A stretch of 64,000 nt of DNA from Plecoglossus altivelis (GCA_036571765.1 BROE01000011.1:10836979-10900978); one strand, 5' to 3'; shown: positions 34,579-46,070, counted from the first letter of the stretch. Made by a program: numbers and translations. The notes: generated by a model not told the origin, from the sequence alone.

Positions 34579-35231
34579 NNNNNNNNNNNNNNNNNNNNNN
34601 NNNNNNNNNNNNNNNNNNNNNNNNNNNNNNNNNNNNNNNNNNNNNNNNNNNNNNNNNNNNNNNNNNNNNNNNNNNNNNNNNNNNNNNNNNNNNNNNNNNN
34701 NNNNNNNNNNNNNNNNNNNNNNNNNNNNNNNNNNNNNNNNNNNNNNNNNNNNNNNNNNNNNNNNNNNNNNNNNNNNNNNNNNNNNNNNNNNNNNNNNNNN
34801 NNNNNNNNNNNNNNNNNNNNNNNNNNNNNNNNNNNNNNNNNNNNNNNNNNNNNNNNNNNNNNNNNNNNNNNNNNNNNNNNNNNNNNNNNNNNNNNNNNNN
34901 NNNNNNNNNNNNNNNNNNNNNNNNNNNNNNNNNNNNNNNNNNNNNNNNNNNNNNNNNNNNNNNNNNNNNNNNNNNNNNNNNNNNNNNNNNNNNNNNNNNN
35001 NNNNNNNNNNNNNNNNNNNNNNNNNNNNNNNNNNNNNNNNNNNNNNNNNNNNNNNNNNNNNNNNNNNNNNNNNNNNNNNNNNNNNNNNNNNNNNNNNNNN
35101 NNNNNNNNNNNNNNNNNNNNNNNNNNNNNNNNNNNNNNNNNNNNNNNNNNNNNNNNNNNNNNNNNNNNNNNNNNNNNNNNNNNNNNNNNNNNNNNNNNNN
35201 NNNNNNNNNNNNNNNNNNNNNNNNNNNNNNN
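34579..35231. other. Assembly gap of 653 N
   Basis: Unknown bases. The flanks share an 88-bp identical sequence, so the true gap may be zero or negative in length. Any open frame drawn across it is invalid. Confidence 0.99.
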
Positions 35232-35266
35232 GACAGAGCTATTGAGAGAATAAAAGGCATACCAAA

Positions 35267-35354
35267 AGAAGAGAACTGGAGAAAGAAGACACAGAGCGTT
35301 CAGAGAGACAGTGGAAGTCATTGTCTGCCAACGCTTCGAGTCGTACCTTCACCT
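35267..35354 (+). repeat. Right copy of the 88-bp gap-flanking duplication
   Basis: Matches 34491-34578 exactly and continues into unique then GA-rich sequence that the left copy lacks because it ends at the gap. Confidence 0.95.
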
Positions 35355-35387
35355 CTGCCCTGCCAAGACCAGAGAGGGTGAGAGACA

Positions 35388-35511
35388 TAGAGACAAAGAG
35401 AGAGAGAGAGAGAGAGTGAGAGTGAGACATAGAAAGAGGCAAATTGAGAGAGAAAGAGAGAGCGAGAGATAGACATAGAGAGAGAGAGGGAGAGACAGAG
35501 CGACAAAGAGA

Positions 35512-35552
<41 letters not shown>

Positions 35553-35600
35553 CAAGAGAGAGACATAGAGAGAGACAAAGGGAGAGAGAGAGCGGTAGAA
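35388..35600. repeat. GA-rich polypurine tract
   Basis: (GA)n with gacatagaga units, about 210 bp, purines on the plus strand. Confidence 0.95.
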
Positions 35601-35950
35601 AATAACCGAAGAAACAAGAAAGAGGAGATCCAGACAGACAGAGCCCCTGGTATACCTTTCCTCCTGACCTGCCGCTGCACCTAAACTCAATCTGACCGGC
35701 TGATTAGGTCATCGAGAGAAGGAAAGAGTGAAAGAAAAAAAAACTCCCATAAAGATCCATCTACTTCCAGCTTTCCACAGCAGTTCCATCCAGTATATCC
35801 GCTCATTCTGAATGGGAAGCCTGTGTGAAGCCTTAGCTTCGTACAGCACAGCGCAGCTATGAGTGCTTATCGCTGTCATAGGGTTTCATAAGGTCATAAA
35901 TAGGAAAGTACGGTGAAAACAAGGATCGCTGACAGAGTCGTTACCACATC

Positions 35951-36250
35951 GCTCCATGTCTCCTTCTGCTGCACCTACACTGGGGTCTGGACAGGCCATC
36001 TCTCCATGTCTCCTTCTGCTGCACCTACACTGGGGTCTGGACAGGCCATCTCTCCATGTCTCCTTCTGCTGCACCTAGACTGGGGTCTGGACAGGCCATC
36101 TCTCCATGTCTCCTTCTACTGCACCTACACTGGAGTCTGGACAGGCCATCTCTCCATGTCTCCTTCTGTTGCACCTACACTGGGGTCTGGACAGGCCATC
36201 TCCCCATGTCTCCTTCTGCTGCACCTACACTGGGGTCTGGACAGGCCATT
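35951..36250. repeat. 50-bp minisatellite, six copies
   Basis: Units start at 35951, 36001, 36051, 36101, 36151 and 36201, each beginning (g/t)ctccatgtctccttctgct or a close variant and ending with ggacaggccatc. There are one to three substitutions per copy. The period of 50 is not a multiple of three, yet each frame stays open, which explains the overlapping open frames here. Confidence 0.95.
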
Positions 36251-36657
36251 TCCCTGAGTCTCCTCATCCGTTCCTGTTGCTCTCATCCCTGCTCTTTCGG
36301 TTCGTCTCGCCTCTCTCTCTTTCTCTCCGGCGCTCCGCCTTTGCTCCGCTAGCACATCGCTGGTGTGAATACTCTGATTGTGCTCTGTCAAAGACTCGAC
36401 CAAGCACGGCTCTGCTCCTGTATTCATATGTAAGCCCTTCACACACTCACCCTCTGAAAGTCTACTTTTACGTGACTGCGCACAGACGAGGGAACGGAGA
36501 GAGACAAAGAGAGAGTTGCTGGGGGAGGCGGGGCAGAGGGTGTTCAGGTGTGGTTGAGGTGTACCGCGATGTGTTTGGACAGAAGTGGCGAGCAGGGGTC
36601 TGGGTTGTGTCTCCTGTCTCCCTTCCGCGTCTCCCGGCTCTGCGGAGAATGTGGAAC

Positions 36658-36780
36658 ACTGTCTGTCTGTGTGTGTGTGGGGGTTTGTGCGTGTGTGCGC
36701 GTAGGTGTGAGTGTGTGTGCGTGGGTGGGTGTGCGTGCGTGCGTGCGCGGGTGTGAGTGTGCGTGCGTGTGTGCGTGTGG
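36658..36780. repeat. (GT)n/(GCGT)n tract
   Basis: gtgtgtgtgggg, gtgcgtgcgtgc units. Alternating purine-pyrimidine with CpG steps. Confidence 0.9.
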
Positions 36781-36879
36781 TGAGCGGTTCTGACCAGCGC
36801 TTTGACCTGGCATGTCTCGGTATGTTGCCTTGGTGAACGGCAAAAGTACCGGTGAGCAGAAGAGAGAAGAGAACAGCAG

Positions 36880-37000
36880 CGAGGGGAGGAGAGAGAGAAG
36901 GAGAGTGGGGGAGACAGAGAGAATCAAGTAAGAGAGCCTGGAGGAAGGAGAGAGAGACAGGGAGAGAGAGAGGGAGAGAGACAGGGAGAGAGAGAGAGAC

Positions 37001-37035
<35 letters not shown>

Positions 37036-37040
37036 AGAGG
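36880..37040. repeat. GA-rich polypurine tract
   Basis: gagagacagggagagaga units, about 160 bp. Confidence 0.92.
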
Positions 37041-37108
37041 GATCCACGATAGAACTAAGAGAAAAGCAGGTATAGGAGAAACAAAACAAGATGTGTTTCT
37101 CACATGAA

Positions 37109-37133
37109 CAGTCATCTACCAGGTAGATGACTG
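37109..37133. repeat. Perfect 12-bp palindrome with 1-nt centre
   Basis: cagtcatctacc, a, ggtagatgactg. A second small inverted repeat (caggtag...ctacctg) follows at about 37144-37160. The two share the core caggtag, suggesting a decayed palindromic element. Confidence 0.92.
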
Positions 37134-37481
37134 ATGACTCTTCAGGTAGATTCTACCTGTAGAGTGTAAGGGAACATTTGGTCCAGTTGTAAGCAGCCGT
37201 CTACAGGGTTAGTGCCTTCTGCTCTGGCCCAGCTCGCTCTCTTGTGGTCAATCACCAAGCTGAGACCATGAGTTTGTTTTGAATTCAACGTTCCTAAGGT
37301 GTGAAACATTTCAGAAGCGCAGAAATAAAATGAAAAGGTCTGACATGGCCGTGCCTAGAGGCGGTCAGATGTTCCAGGGCTCTCTCCAGGCTTGGAGGGC
37401 TAAGTGTCAGAGGCTGTGTGCTCGTCCCTGGTGGGAGAGTGACGTAAAACGACAGGCCAGCGGTGGTACAGAGCATCACAT

Positions 37482-37854
37482 GACAGAGAGAGACAGAGAG
37501 AGTGTGGGAGAGAGAGGGTGGGAGAGGGAGAGAGAGTGGGAGAGAGAGTGAGAAGGAGACAGAGAGAGAGAGAGGGAGAGAGAGAGTGGGAGAGAGAGTG
37601 AGAGAGAGAGTGGGAGACAGAGAGTGGGAGAGTGAGGGAGAGAGTGAGAAGGAGACAGAAAGTGGGAAAGAGAGAGAGTGGGAGAGAGAGTGAGAAGGAG
37701 ACAGAGAGAGAGAGAGAGGGAGAGAGAGAGTGGGAGAGAGAGAGTGACAGAACCGAGATGTGGGGAGAGAGAAGAGAGAGAGAGTGGGAGAGAGAGTGAG
37801 GAGACGGAGAGTGGGAGAGAGAGGGAGAGAGAGTGAGAAGGAGACAGAAAGTGG

Positions 37855-37886
<32 letters not shown>

Positions 37887-38275
37887 AGAGAGTGAGGAAA
37901 GGAGACAGAGCAGAGAGAGCAGGGAGAGAGAGGAGTGGGAGAGAGAAGTCGAGGAGGACAGAGAGTGGGAGAGAGAGAGGGATGAGACGTCGAGAAGGAC
38001 GGAAGAAAGTGGGAGAGAGAGAGAGAGAGAGAGTGGGGAGAGAGAGAGGAGATGGAGGGATGGGGAGATGAGGGATGGAGAGGGGAAGGATGAAGAGAGG
38101 GTTGGAGAGTGTGAAGAGAGAGAGTGGGCAGAGAGAGTGAGAGAGAGACAGACGAGAGGAGAGAGAAGAGAGGAGAGAGGAGAGAGAGAGGGGGGGGGTT
38201 GTGTGTGTGGGGGTGGGGTGGGAGAGAGAGAGTGAGGAATAGTGAGAGAGTGAAGGCAAGAGAAAGAGAGAGGGC
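37482..38275. repeat. 800-bp polypurine GA tract
   Basis: gagagagtgggagagaga and gaaggagacaga units, almost free of pyrimidines except single t and c. It yields an apparent 411-codon Ser/Leu/Pro-rich frame on the minus strand, which I regard as an artefact. Confidence 0.95.
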
Positions 38276-38335
38276 ATCGCAGTGCAGAAAGAGGCTAAAG
38301 AGAGAAAGTTCAGGGCAGACAGAAGAGGTGAACTA

Positions 38336-38600
38336 CTGAGGAGGGAGAAAGGGAGGCAGGCAGGGGCGCCGAGGGAGGCAGAAAGCGGAGGGAAGGGACG
38401 GGAGAGAGGGAGAGACGGGAGGCAGAAAGGGAGGGGGAGGAGAGGGAGGAGGCAAGGCAGGGAGGGAGGCAGAACAAGGGAGGGCCAGCCGGAGGGGAGG
38501 GAGGAGAGCAGAGCGGAGGGAGGCAGCAAGGGAGGGGGAGGCGAGGGAGGGAGACAGAATGAGAGACAGACAGACAGGCAGGGAGGGAGGGAGGCGAGGG
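38336..38600. repeat. GGGA/GGCA-rich tract
   Basis: gggagggaggcaga and gcaggcag units continuing the polypurine block to its right. Confidence 0.9.
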
Positions 38601-39044
38601 AGAAGAGGGGCGGCGGAGCAGAAACACAGTGGAGGAGAGTGGAGGCGCAAGGGAGAGTGCAGGGACGGTGCGGCAGGAGGCTGCGAGGGCAGAGTGGAAC
38701 AGGGAAGAACTGAAGGGCTTAGCTTTTTGATCTTCCTTTGGACCATTAGATGTGTGCCCATGCCCATCTTGCACTCAGACACGCCGCCCGCGGACACCCT
38801 GGAATGCAGAACCACACGACACTGACCACAAACACAACATTAAAACTTGGTAGAAAAAGACGAGAGAGGGCAGAGGGCATCCACAGTATAACAGCGCCTC
38901 TGGTTTGGCCGAGAAACCGGCGTGGGGCTACACCCCACACGTACCACAGTACGTAAAATGGGAGAGCGAAAAGAGGGGGATTATAATTTAATAAGGGGCA
39001 GGAAATCTTAGTCAAATCCCCCCTGAAGGAGCTGAAATGCCTCT

Positions 39045-39575
39045 GGGCTGGAGGCTGAGAGACTGGGTGGATGAGAGGCTGAGTGAATGAAAGGCTGGAT
39101 GGATGAGAGGCTGGATGGATGAGAGGCTGGGTGGATGAGAGGCTGGAAGGCTGGGTGGATGAGAGGCTGGGTGGATGAGAGGCTGGGAGGCTAGGTGGAT
39201 GAGAGGCTGAGAAGCTGGAAGGCTGGGTGGATGAGAGGCTGGAAGGCTCGGTGGATGAGAGGCTGGAAGGCTGGGTGGATGAGAGGCTGGGAGGCTGGGT
39301 GGATGAGAGGCTGGGTGGATGAGAGGCTGGGAGGCTGGGTGGATGAGAGGCTGGGTGGATGAGAGGCTGAGAAGCTGGAAGGCTGGGTGGATAAGAAGCT
39401 GGAAGGCTGGGTGGATGAGAGGCTGGGTGGATGAGAGGCTGGGAGGCTGGGTGGATGAGAGGCTGGAAGGCTGGGTGGATGAGAGGCTGGGTGGACGAGA
39501 GGCTGAGAAGCTGGAAGGCTGGGTGGATGAGAGGCTGGAAGGCTGGGTGGATGTGAGGCTGGAAGGCTGGGTAGT
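39045..39575. repeat. Minisatellite of gatgagaggctgg units
   Basis: Units of 16-28 bp combining ggctgggtggatgagaggct with aaggct or gaagct insertions, about 25 units. Unit lengths vary, so the higher-order pattern is irregular. A Trp/Gly-rich frame through it is an artefact. Confidence 0.93.
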
Positions 39576-39649
39576 TTGGGGGTTGACAGCCTCAGAAACT
39601 GCTAGGCTCGGAGCATGGAAGACTAAACGGCTGTATGAGATTCGTCCGC

Positions 39650-39757
39650 TGGCACAAAGACCGGGGCAGACGGCCAGAGACTGGGGCAGACTGCCAGAGA
39701 CCGGGGCAGATGGCCAAAGACCGGAGCAGACTGCCAGAGACCGGGGCAGTCTGCCAG
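39650..39757. repeat. 20-bp minisatellite, five copies
   Basis: Units agaccggggcagactgccag with tgg or cgg variants, directly repeated. Confidence 0.93.
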
Positions 39758-39779
39758 ACCCACCGCCAGCAGCAACACG

Positions 39780-40870
39780 AAAGGTCCCACGATGACATCA
39801 CAAATCACAAACAGGTCATTAGTTGACAACGGCATAAATCACGCAACGTTCGTGACTAATCCAGTTTCCTAAGGTAACGTCTTGTATTCAAGACCTGGTC
39901 CGGATCTAGCAAGTGTGTGAGACCCATGTGGTCCAGATAGGGATGTAGTAGGGCCTCCTATTGCCTTTGTACCCTGACCCAGATCCCCAGAGACAGCCTT
40001 AGCCCCTGGAGGAGAGAGACAGACAGGCAGGCAGGAACTAGCGCCCAGATCACTGACACTAACGGATGTGCTGTGAACTATTACACCTCATCGCAAAGAT
40101 GGGTTTCCAGCATGTGTGTGTTGAGGGGGATGAGTCAGACGTTTTGTTGATGAGATACATATCTTACTAAGTATGTGCGACTCCCAGTGTGCTTGTGTGT
40201 GCGTGCGTGTGAGTTTGTGTGTCTTTATGTAACGTGAAGAAAAATCGAATGTCGTCTCTTTCCAATCACACGTCAAATCGGATCTCGCTCTCTGTTCAGA
40301 GTCGGACTCTAATCGAATGTTACATTTGAGAAACCCAGCTTTCCTTTTCTCCTCCACTCTGTCCTCTATCCCCCCTCCCCTTCTCCCCTCCTTCACGCTT
40401 CCTCTCTCTTCCCACTTCACTGTCCAACCATCCTCTTCCAAACAAGAAAGGGTTTTAAGAAAATCCCTCGTTGCTCGGATATCCCACCCTGCACATTACT
40501 GTGGAAAATGGAGGTGAACACTATACAACAGCTATCAGGTTGATAGATGACTCACGTAAAACACCGCTGAACCTAATTATGTTGACCTCGCTCCAAGACT
40601 AACTGGTATAAGACCACCACAAGTCCCTTAGGGTCTGTCAAACGCACCCACCCACCCACACATCCACACCCACATCCACACCCACCCACATACACACCCT
40701 ACCATCCTCAGACCACCAGTGTGTAGGCTCTCTGGCTGTGGTCTGTGTAAAAGCCACCCCGCCCATTAGGATCAATGCTAGTCTTTATTAGCAGCTGGCA
40801 GCTAGGTTATGGGTGTGTAAGAACACACTGCCACTCTCGACCTCACACTCACACTAGGCAAGAGTAAACA
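39780..40870. other. Largely unique sequence, nothing recognised
   Basis: Mixed unique DNA with a CACCCA-type tract at about 40645-40700. No exon or RNA gene recognised. Confidence 0.5.
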
Positions 40871-40889
40871 TGGTGTGTGTGTGTGTGTG

Positions 40890-41135
40890 TGCACTACAAA
40901 CCCTGAAATGTAGTGGTTTAACATAAGGTCAGTGAGAATAATTGCGTAAGCAGCGGAGGGTGTAAGGCTGGAAAGGGTCGTGGAAAACGCTCTCGCCTAG
41001 TGAACACAAGGGCATCTGATTCAGGATAGTGAAACAGTCAACCGGTGTGTGTGTGTGTGTGTGTGTGCATTTAGTAGTTTAATCATTTAGCGAGCACTTT
41101 TCTCCAAAGAGACACTCCGAGGAGGGGGGAGGGGG
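40890..41135 (+). repeat. Dispersed fish repeat, copy 1 of a local diverged pair
   Basis: Shares ordered blocks with 41855-42142: aagcagcggagg...tgtaaggctgg, ggtcgtggaaaacgctctcg, a GT microsatellite, tagtttaatcatttag, and cttttctccaaagagacact. The end block resembles the very common fish motif catttagcagacgctttt(a/t)tccaaagcgactta. An interspersed element (probably SINE or MITE) is the likely origin. Confidence 0.7.
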
Positions 41136-41854
41136 GGAGAGGGTTGAAACTGATAACAGAGTTGGATACCAGGGAGTGAAGTCTTTTAGACTAGTAGTTC
41201 CGGGAATGCGCACCGGTGTCAGCCCCCCGGCCCAGCCATTGTTCGTATGGATTGGCCTCGTGCAACTTACCCATCTTACTTCAAATCGATGCATATACGT
41301 GCCTAATCTTGTACAAATACAATATAGGGTGCCAGCAGACGGATAAAAAGTTAAAGATGTGTTGAATAGGGTATGACAGCATCACAGAGAGAACTAACAG
41401 AACTGGCTGTCGAACAAATCGACCATTTTAGCTTCTTTCTGCCTCCATGGCGATATATGTACTTACTCCCCATCTCCTCAGGGCCACCCGACCCCCCAAC
41501 ACCCATCTCTCACTGCCAGCACTTTCATCGTAATTTCTTTCTTACATCACTTATAGTGTGATCTTATCACCAAACTGCTGTGCTCCGCCTATCTCAGATT
41601 TCTGGTGAGATGAGCGAGGCTACATATAATATGAAGGAACATGGCGGAAAACATGGGGTCGCCGTTTCAACCAGGACCGGAATAGTCGTAGAGCCAGCTG
41701 CGTGAAGGTTCTTCGTATTCATTTCCTTGAGCGGATGGGGATCATGTCTGAGTAAGGTCATGTTCACAAGCCATATTATTGAAGACTAGGGTTGGTTATC
41801 TACAAGTCTTCTGATGCCTAGACCATTTTGACAGTCCGGAGCTGTGTGTGTGCC

Positions 41855-42142
41855 TGCACTACAATCCATGCTTGCTTATTTGTATGTTTAGACATATTAA
41901 GGTAGCAGTAGAGTGAATAATTGGCCTTTCTAAGCAGCAGAGGTGTAAGGCTGGGAAAGGTCGTGGAGAACGCTCTCGCCCTAGTGTAACTTACAAGGCA
42001 TCTATTAGTTCAAAGTGGAGTAGTGGAATACAGTTCAAAACCGTGGTTTGTGTGTGTTGTGTGAGTTGTGCATGTTAGAGTAGTTTAATCATTTAGACGA
42101 CTAGCAGCTTTTCTCCAAAAAGACACTCGAGGATGGGGGGAG
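41855..42142 (+). repeat. Dispersed fish repeat, copy 2 of a local diverged pair
   Basis: Same block order as 40890-41135 with many small indels: aagcagcagaggtgtaaggc, ggtcgtggagaacgctctcg, a decayed GT run, tagtttaatcatttag, and cttttctccaaaaagacact. The copies lie about 1 kb apart in the same orientation. Many single-base differences make this an old duplication or two independent insertions. Confidence 0.7.
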
Positions 42143-42279
42143 GGATAGGACACGAGGGGGGAGGAGGGCTGCAGGAAGTAGGGGTGTCAATCTACCTTTG
42201 CTCTGCAGTCAGATGCTTTGCCAGAGCTACAACGGTACTTGTCATGGATGCACACGTGTGCCTACGTGACCTGAGCATG

Positions 42280-42333
42280 TTCTGGAACTTCCAGAACATT
42301 CTACTTCCAGAACATTCTACCCCCAGAACGTTC
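42280..42333 (+). promoter_or_regulatory. Heat-shock-element-like array (16-bp repeat, three copies)
   Basis: Contains TTCnnGAA (42280-42287), two TTCnnGAAnnTTC triads, and GAACGTTC (42326-42333). This is the inverted nGAAn pentamer layout bound by HSF1. It is also a three-copy tandem repeat of a 16-bp unit ccagaacattcta-type, so it may have arisen by slippage. No heat-shock gene is recognised within the window. Confidence 0.35.
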
Positions 42334-42569
42334 TACTGTAGGACTGAGGTGGGCTCTCCAGCTGGCTCAGGAACAATAGTGAACAGCAGGGATGACAAGT
42401 CACATGTTAGACCCTGTGGGTGGAGGTTAGGCTGGCTCCCGGCTCATTCTGTGAGATCATGAACATCTGAAAGTGTCTCTCACATTCCAACCCTGACTGC
42501 TACAGCATTGCTTTCCCTCACACTCTTATGCACGGATGGATCACACAAACACGCACAGGTGCACACACG

Positions 42570-42750
42570 CACATGTACACACACACACACACACACACAC
42601 AAACGCACAATCAGGGGCTTCCTGCTGGGACGGGGGTCAGGACACTTTCACACAGCTGCTGGGGAAATCAGGTGGGACAAGGAGACAGGGTGTGTGTGTG
42701 TCTGTGTGTGTGTGTGTGTCTGTGTGTGTGTGTGTGCGTGCGTGCAAGCA
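42570..42750. repeat. (CA)n then (GT)n pair
   Basis: CA repeat at 42576-42605 and GT repeat at 42690-42738, in complementary orientation about 90 bp apart. Confidence 0.92.
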
Positions 42751-42759
42751 CGTGTGTGT

Positions 42760-45700
42760 TTACTGTGTTTACTGGGTGGGGGACATGACTGTGGGGTCTC
42801 GCAGGGATTCGAACACACAGACACACACACAGGTCTGGAAAACGTTGACATGCGCCTCGGTTTCAGTTACACGCATTTCCACACACACCCTGTTGGGGCC
42901 AGCGGGCTGTAAATCGTCCTCCTGCCACCGGGTGAGCTGTCAACGCGAGCTGAAGTTCGTGCTGTTTTACTCTGTCCAGACAGAGGTTCTGCTCCTAGCT
43001 CTCACAGTGGTATACGATAAAAACCCACTAAAAAGTTAGCACGTCATGGGCAACAGCCAAACTAACGCTGCAAAACATTCACGGAAGAGAACTCCGTCCG
43101 AGTCGGGCCACCATTTTCTCCTCGGGTGTCCAATCTCCCCGGACTTTTCCTGAGAAAGTAAACTTAGATGGCATGGTGGACAGCAACACGAGCCAAAGAA
43201 ATCCCTGTTCATATGTGTATATTCTAATATTTTGGATGTCGTTTTTAGAAATATTCCTGACATCAGACAGAAAAGACTGGCCGTGGAGCGACAGAGCTGT
43301 TTCTCTGCAAGCGTGTTTGTTAAACATCAACCACCGGAAGGAAAAATGAGACAAGCTAATTTGCCAAAGAGGCCCTGTGCTATGTAGAAATAATTAAAGT
43401 GCACAAATAAAAGTAGCCAAACAAACAATGCTATTCACTGCTACTCAACACACCCACACACACTCATCAATCACTGAATTACAATAGAAAGCTTTGCCAC
43501 TGAGGTAAACAGGCTATCTTTAGTTAGTTTATCAAGGCTGACTTGATCAGAAGCAGGTTAAGTGTCAAGCCAGCAAGCTCGCGTTAGCAACAGTGTTTAA
43601 CATCATCCGACATGTACCCGGTGCACTTCATCTATCTACAGTACATTTCACATCTGCTAAGCCCTGCGTACAGCTCTACATCATCCGGGACGTCTCAACC
43701 TGCACCGTGAGAACGAAAGAGATCGCCCTCATCCGTCTCTGTCTCGGCAAAGGAGATCAGAGGTCCGCAGATGTAGCGGAGGGAAGGGGGCCTATAAGGA
43801 ACGAGGCGAGAGGAAGAGGAGGATAAATCTAGGCCAGGTCTTGAGGACGACAGGGTATATACGTGCGGTGTCATGTCTACAGATCATCGCGAGTAGAGGC
43901 GTCTGTCTGTCTCGTCCCTTGCAGGACAGGAAGCAAGGCGGTGGAGGTGAGAGCCGTCCAATTCGCTTCTGGTACGTGGTGTCTTTGCGTACGTCGTTCC
44001 CGGCTGCTTGACTCCAATCATCCACCTTCATGCTACTGTGACTCTCGTTCTCTTCCTGTTCTCTCTGTCCTTCGACTCCTTCTGATCCTCAGGCGTCTCT
44101 CTCCTCTCCCTCTCTACTCTCTTCCTTTGCCAAGATCCCCTTTCCACCGTGCTGCGTCCAATGAGGCTTCGCCCCGTTTACTGTCTTTCGGTCAGGACCT
44201 ATTTTTGCCGCAGCCGTGCCTCCGTGGAAAGTACTCCGCCACAGTCATTGATTTTCAATACGGCTGCCGAGACATTTGATTCTGGGCGTGGGGGGCTAGA
44301 GGGGTGGTGGAGGGCGCGTGACGGGTATTTGGATGTTGACCTGAAAATGTATATGAGTCATATCAAACTAGTGGCACCACCTCCTCTACGGATAAACACA
44401 AGGTAGCTTAGAGGTTCTATCCACTTTATCTCTCGAGATACTCTCACCCATGGTCACTGGTTAACAGACCGCTGAAGGTCTGCTAAGCGGGACTGCTTAC
44501 CAACGACAATCAGACCGAGGGGCCCTAGCATTAGAGGCAGCGTCACTCTGGATACGCACACTGTTCTCTCGGCGGAGTGGTCGCGAAATAATGGCTGCTC
44601 GGGGATCGCAGAATGGATAATGGAGGCGGGGGGTCGATATTCTAGAAACAGATTTAGCTTGTCGCTCCTGGTTGCTATTATCCACCAGCGCATTGGGAGG
44701 CGATCAGACTGAGCCGTCACACAAAGTTGTGGTATTCGGCTTTGCTGGCGAGAGGACAATTGTAGTCACATTGTGAAGCCGCACATCAAAGAAGACGTCA
44801 CCTATTGCTACCTCCAGCAACACAGGTATGCTCTAGGCGATGATCTGAAGGTATCTTATGCTCGACGATTCTTCTTGGGATTACTATTTACAATGACTAC
44901 ACATCATCTTGGCTCACTTCAATAGGTATCGTGCTGACTGGCTGATACACAGGTGATAACATCAGCCCAGCTTTGTGTGTCGGCGAAAAAATCGCGAGGC
45001 ATTCACTATTCAACACACTAAGCTTGCTTCATGTTTCATGCCTCACGACAACTTGTGGAAGTAACGCAACAGGCCGGACGATTCAAAACAACCATCTGTA
45101 TTTAACCATTTTAAACAAGGACATTTCAGGAGCAAAAAATTAAATAGCAAAATTGCCCTACAAGGTAAACAAAATTAGGAGAAAAGACGATGGTAATAGC
45201 AGATTGGAGGGGGTTAATTATGAGACAGAAGATGCAGGGAGACCCCCCCCCGATAGTGAGATGATTTGAGAGCCCTGCACAAGACGCCCCTGCCCCCCAT
45301 ATCTTGTTTTAAAAATCTACCGTAGGAATGCGGGCTTGACCAACGGCATTGCTGAGGCAAGGAAAAAACCATCCAAAGAAACGGTTAACCGAGTGCGAAT
45401 TCAAGAAGGCAGTCGTTCAGAGATGATTAGGGTGGCGGACCTGTTTCCACCTGTTGCCATGGCATCCCGCAGCACTGCCAAATGCCAGCAAAACAGCACT
45501 TTTCACCTCAAGCAGGCTAGACACGTTAATTGCGCTCAAACAATTCATTACCGACTGAAAACTCCTGAAATTACAGGACAATTAAGCATCACTAAGGAAG
45601 TATTTCCTGTCCGTGTTTTGCAGAAACTCAAGCTCAAGCGAGATCAAGAGAGATCAGTGCCTCTCGACGGTCTAATCAGATCCCTCCTTCTTAAGGGCAA

Positions 45701-45820
45701 TCAGTGGAAATAGACTACACAGCTTTTCAGGTGGTGGGGGATCAGACTTGGAGAAAAGAAAAGGGTTTGCTACCCCACGCGCTCCCCCCTCAATATCAGT
45801 GTCTGATTCCTCCAATCAGA
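42760..45820. other. Unique, repeat-poor interval; no gene supported
   Basis: Three kilobases of balanced sequence on the 5' side of col8a2. A TATA-like ctataagg occurs near 43791. Open frames up to about 140 codons are present on both strands but without recognisable domains or consistent splice sites. It could hold non-coding 5' exons of col8a2 or regulatory DNA. Confidence 0.4.
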
Positions 45821-45824
45821 TAGG

Positions 45825-46070
45825 GCTTTGACTACGATCGGGCAGACGGCCTGGAATGCGTTCCCCTGGCGCGGGTCGCGCTCTAGAACGATGAGGCAGC
45901 GCTCAGATAAACGCCAGACCGACCCGAGGACCGGAGTCTTCAGCCTCGCCGTCTCCGGTTTGGCGGCGGGAGACGGGAGACGGGGGAGGGAGGGGGGGAG
46001 CCCGCGTGGGGGAGGGAGTCTATGGATGAATAAAAACGACACGGCCGACGTGAGGATGAGCAACGGCCTC
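45825..46070. promoter_or_regulatory. CpG-rich patch, candidate promoter or enhancer
   Basis: Dense CpG (for example cctggcgcgggtcgcgctct and gccgtctccggtttggcggc) with a CCAAT box (ccaatcag) at about 45813-45820. It stands out from the repeat-rich surroundings. It might be an upstream col8a2 promoter on the minus strand, but no TSS or donor could be fixed. Confidence 0.25.

Noticed and set aside
34457..35381. 260-278 codon frames across the gap on both strands
   Set aside because: They consist almost wholly of N and have no sequence content.
37294..38529. 411-codon minus-strand Ser/Leu/Pro frame
   Set aside because: It is the complement of a GA polypurine tract, with no domain, no splice sites and no codon signal.
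42790..42830. tRNA T-arm-like gggattcgaac
   Set aside because: Isolated B-box-like string flanked by GT/CA repeats, without the rest of a tRNA.
45336..45713. 125-codon plus-strand frame in unique DNA
   Set aside because: No recognisable domain or splice context. The length is within chance expectation for this much sequence.
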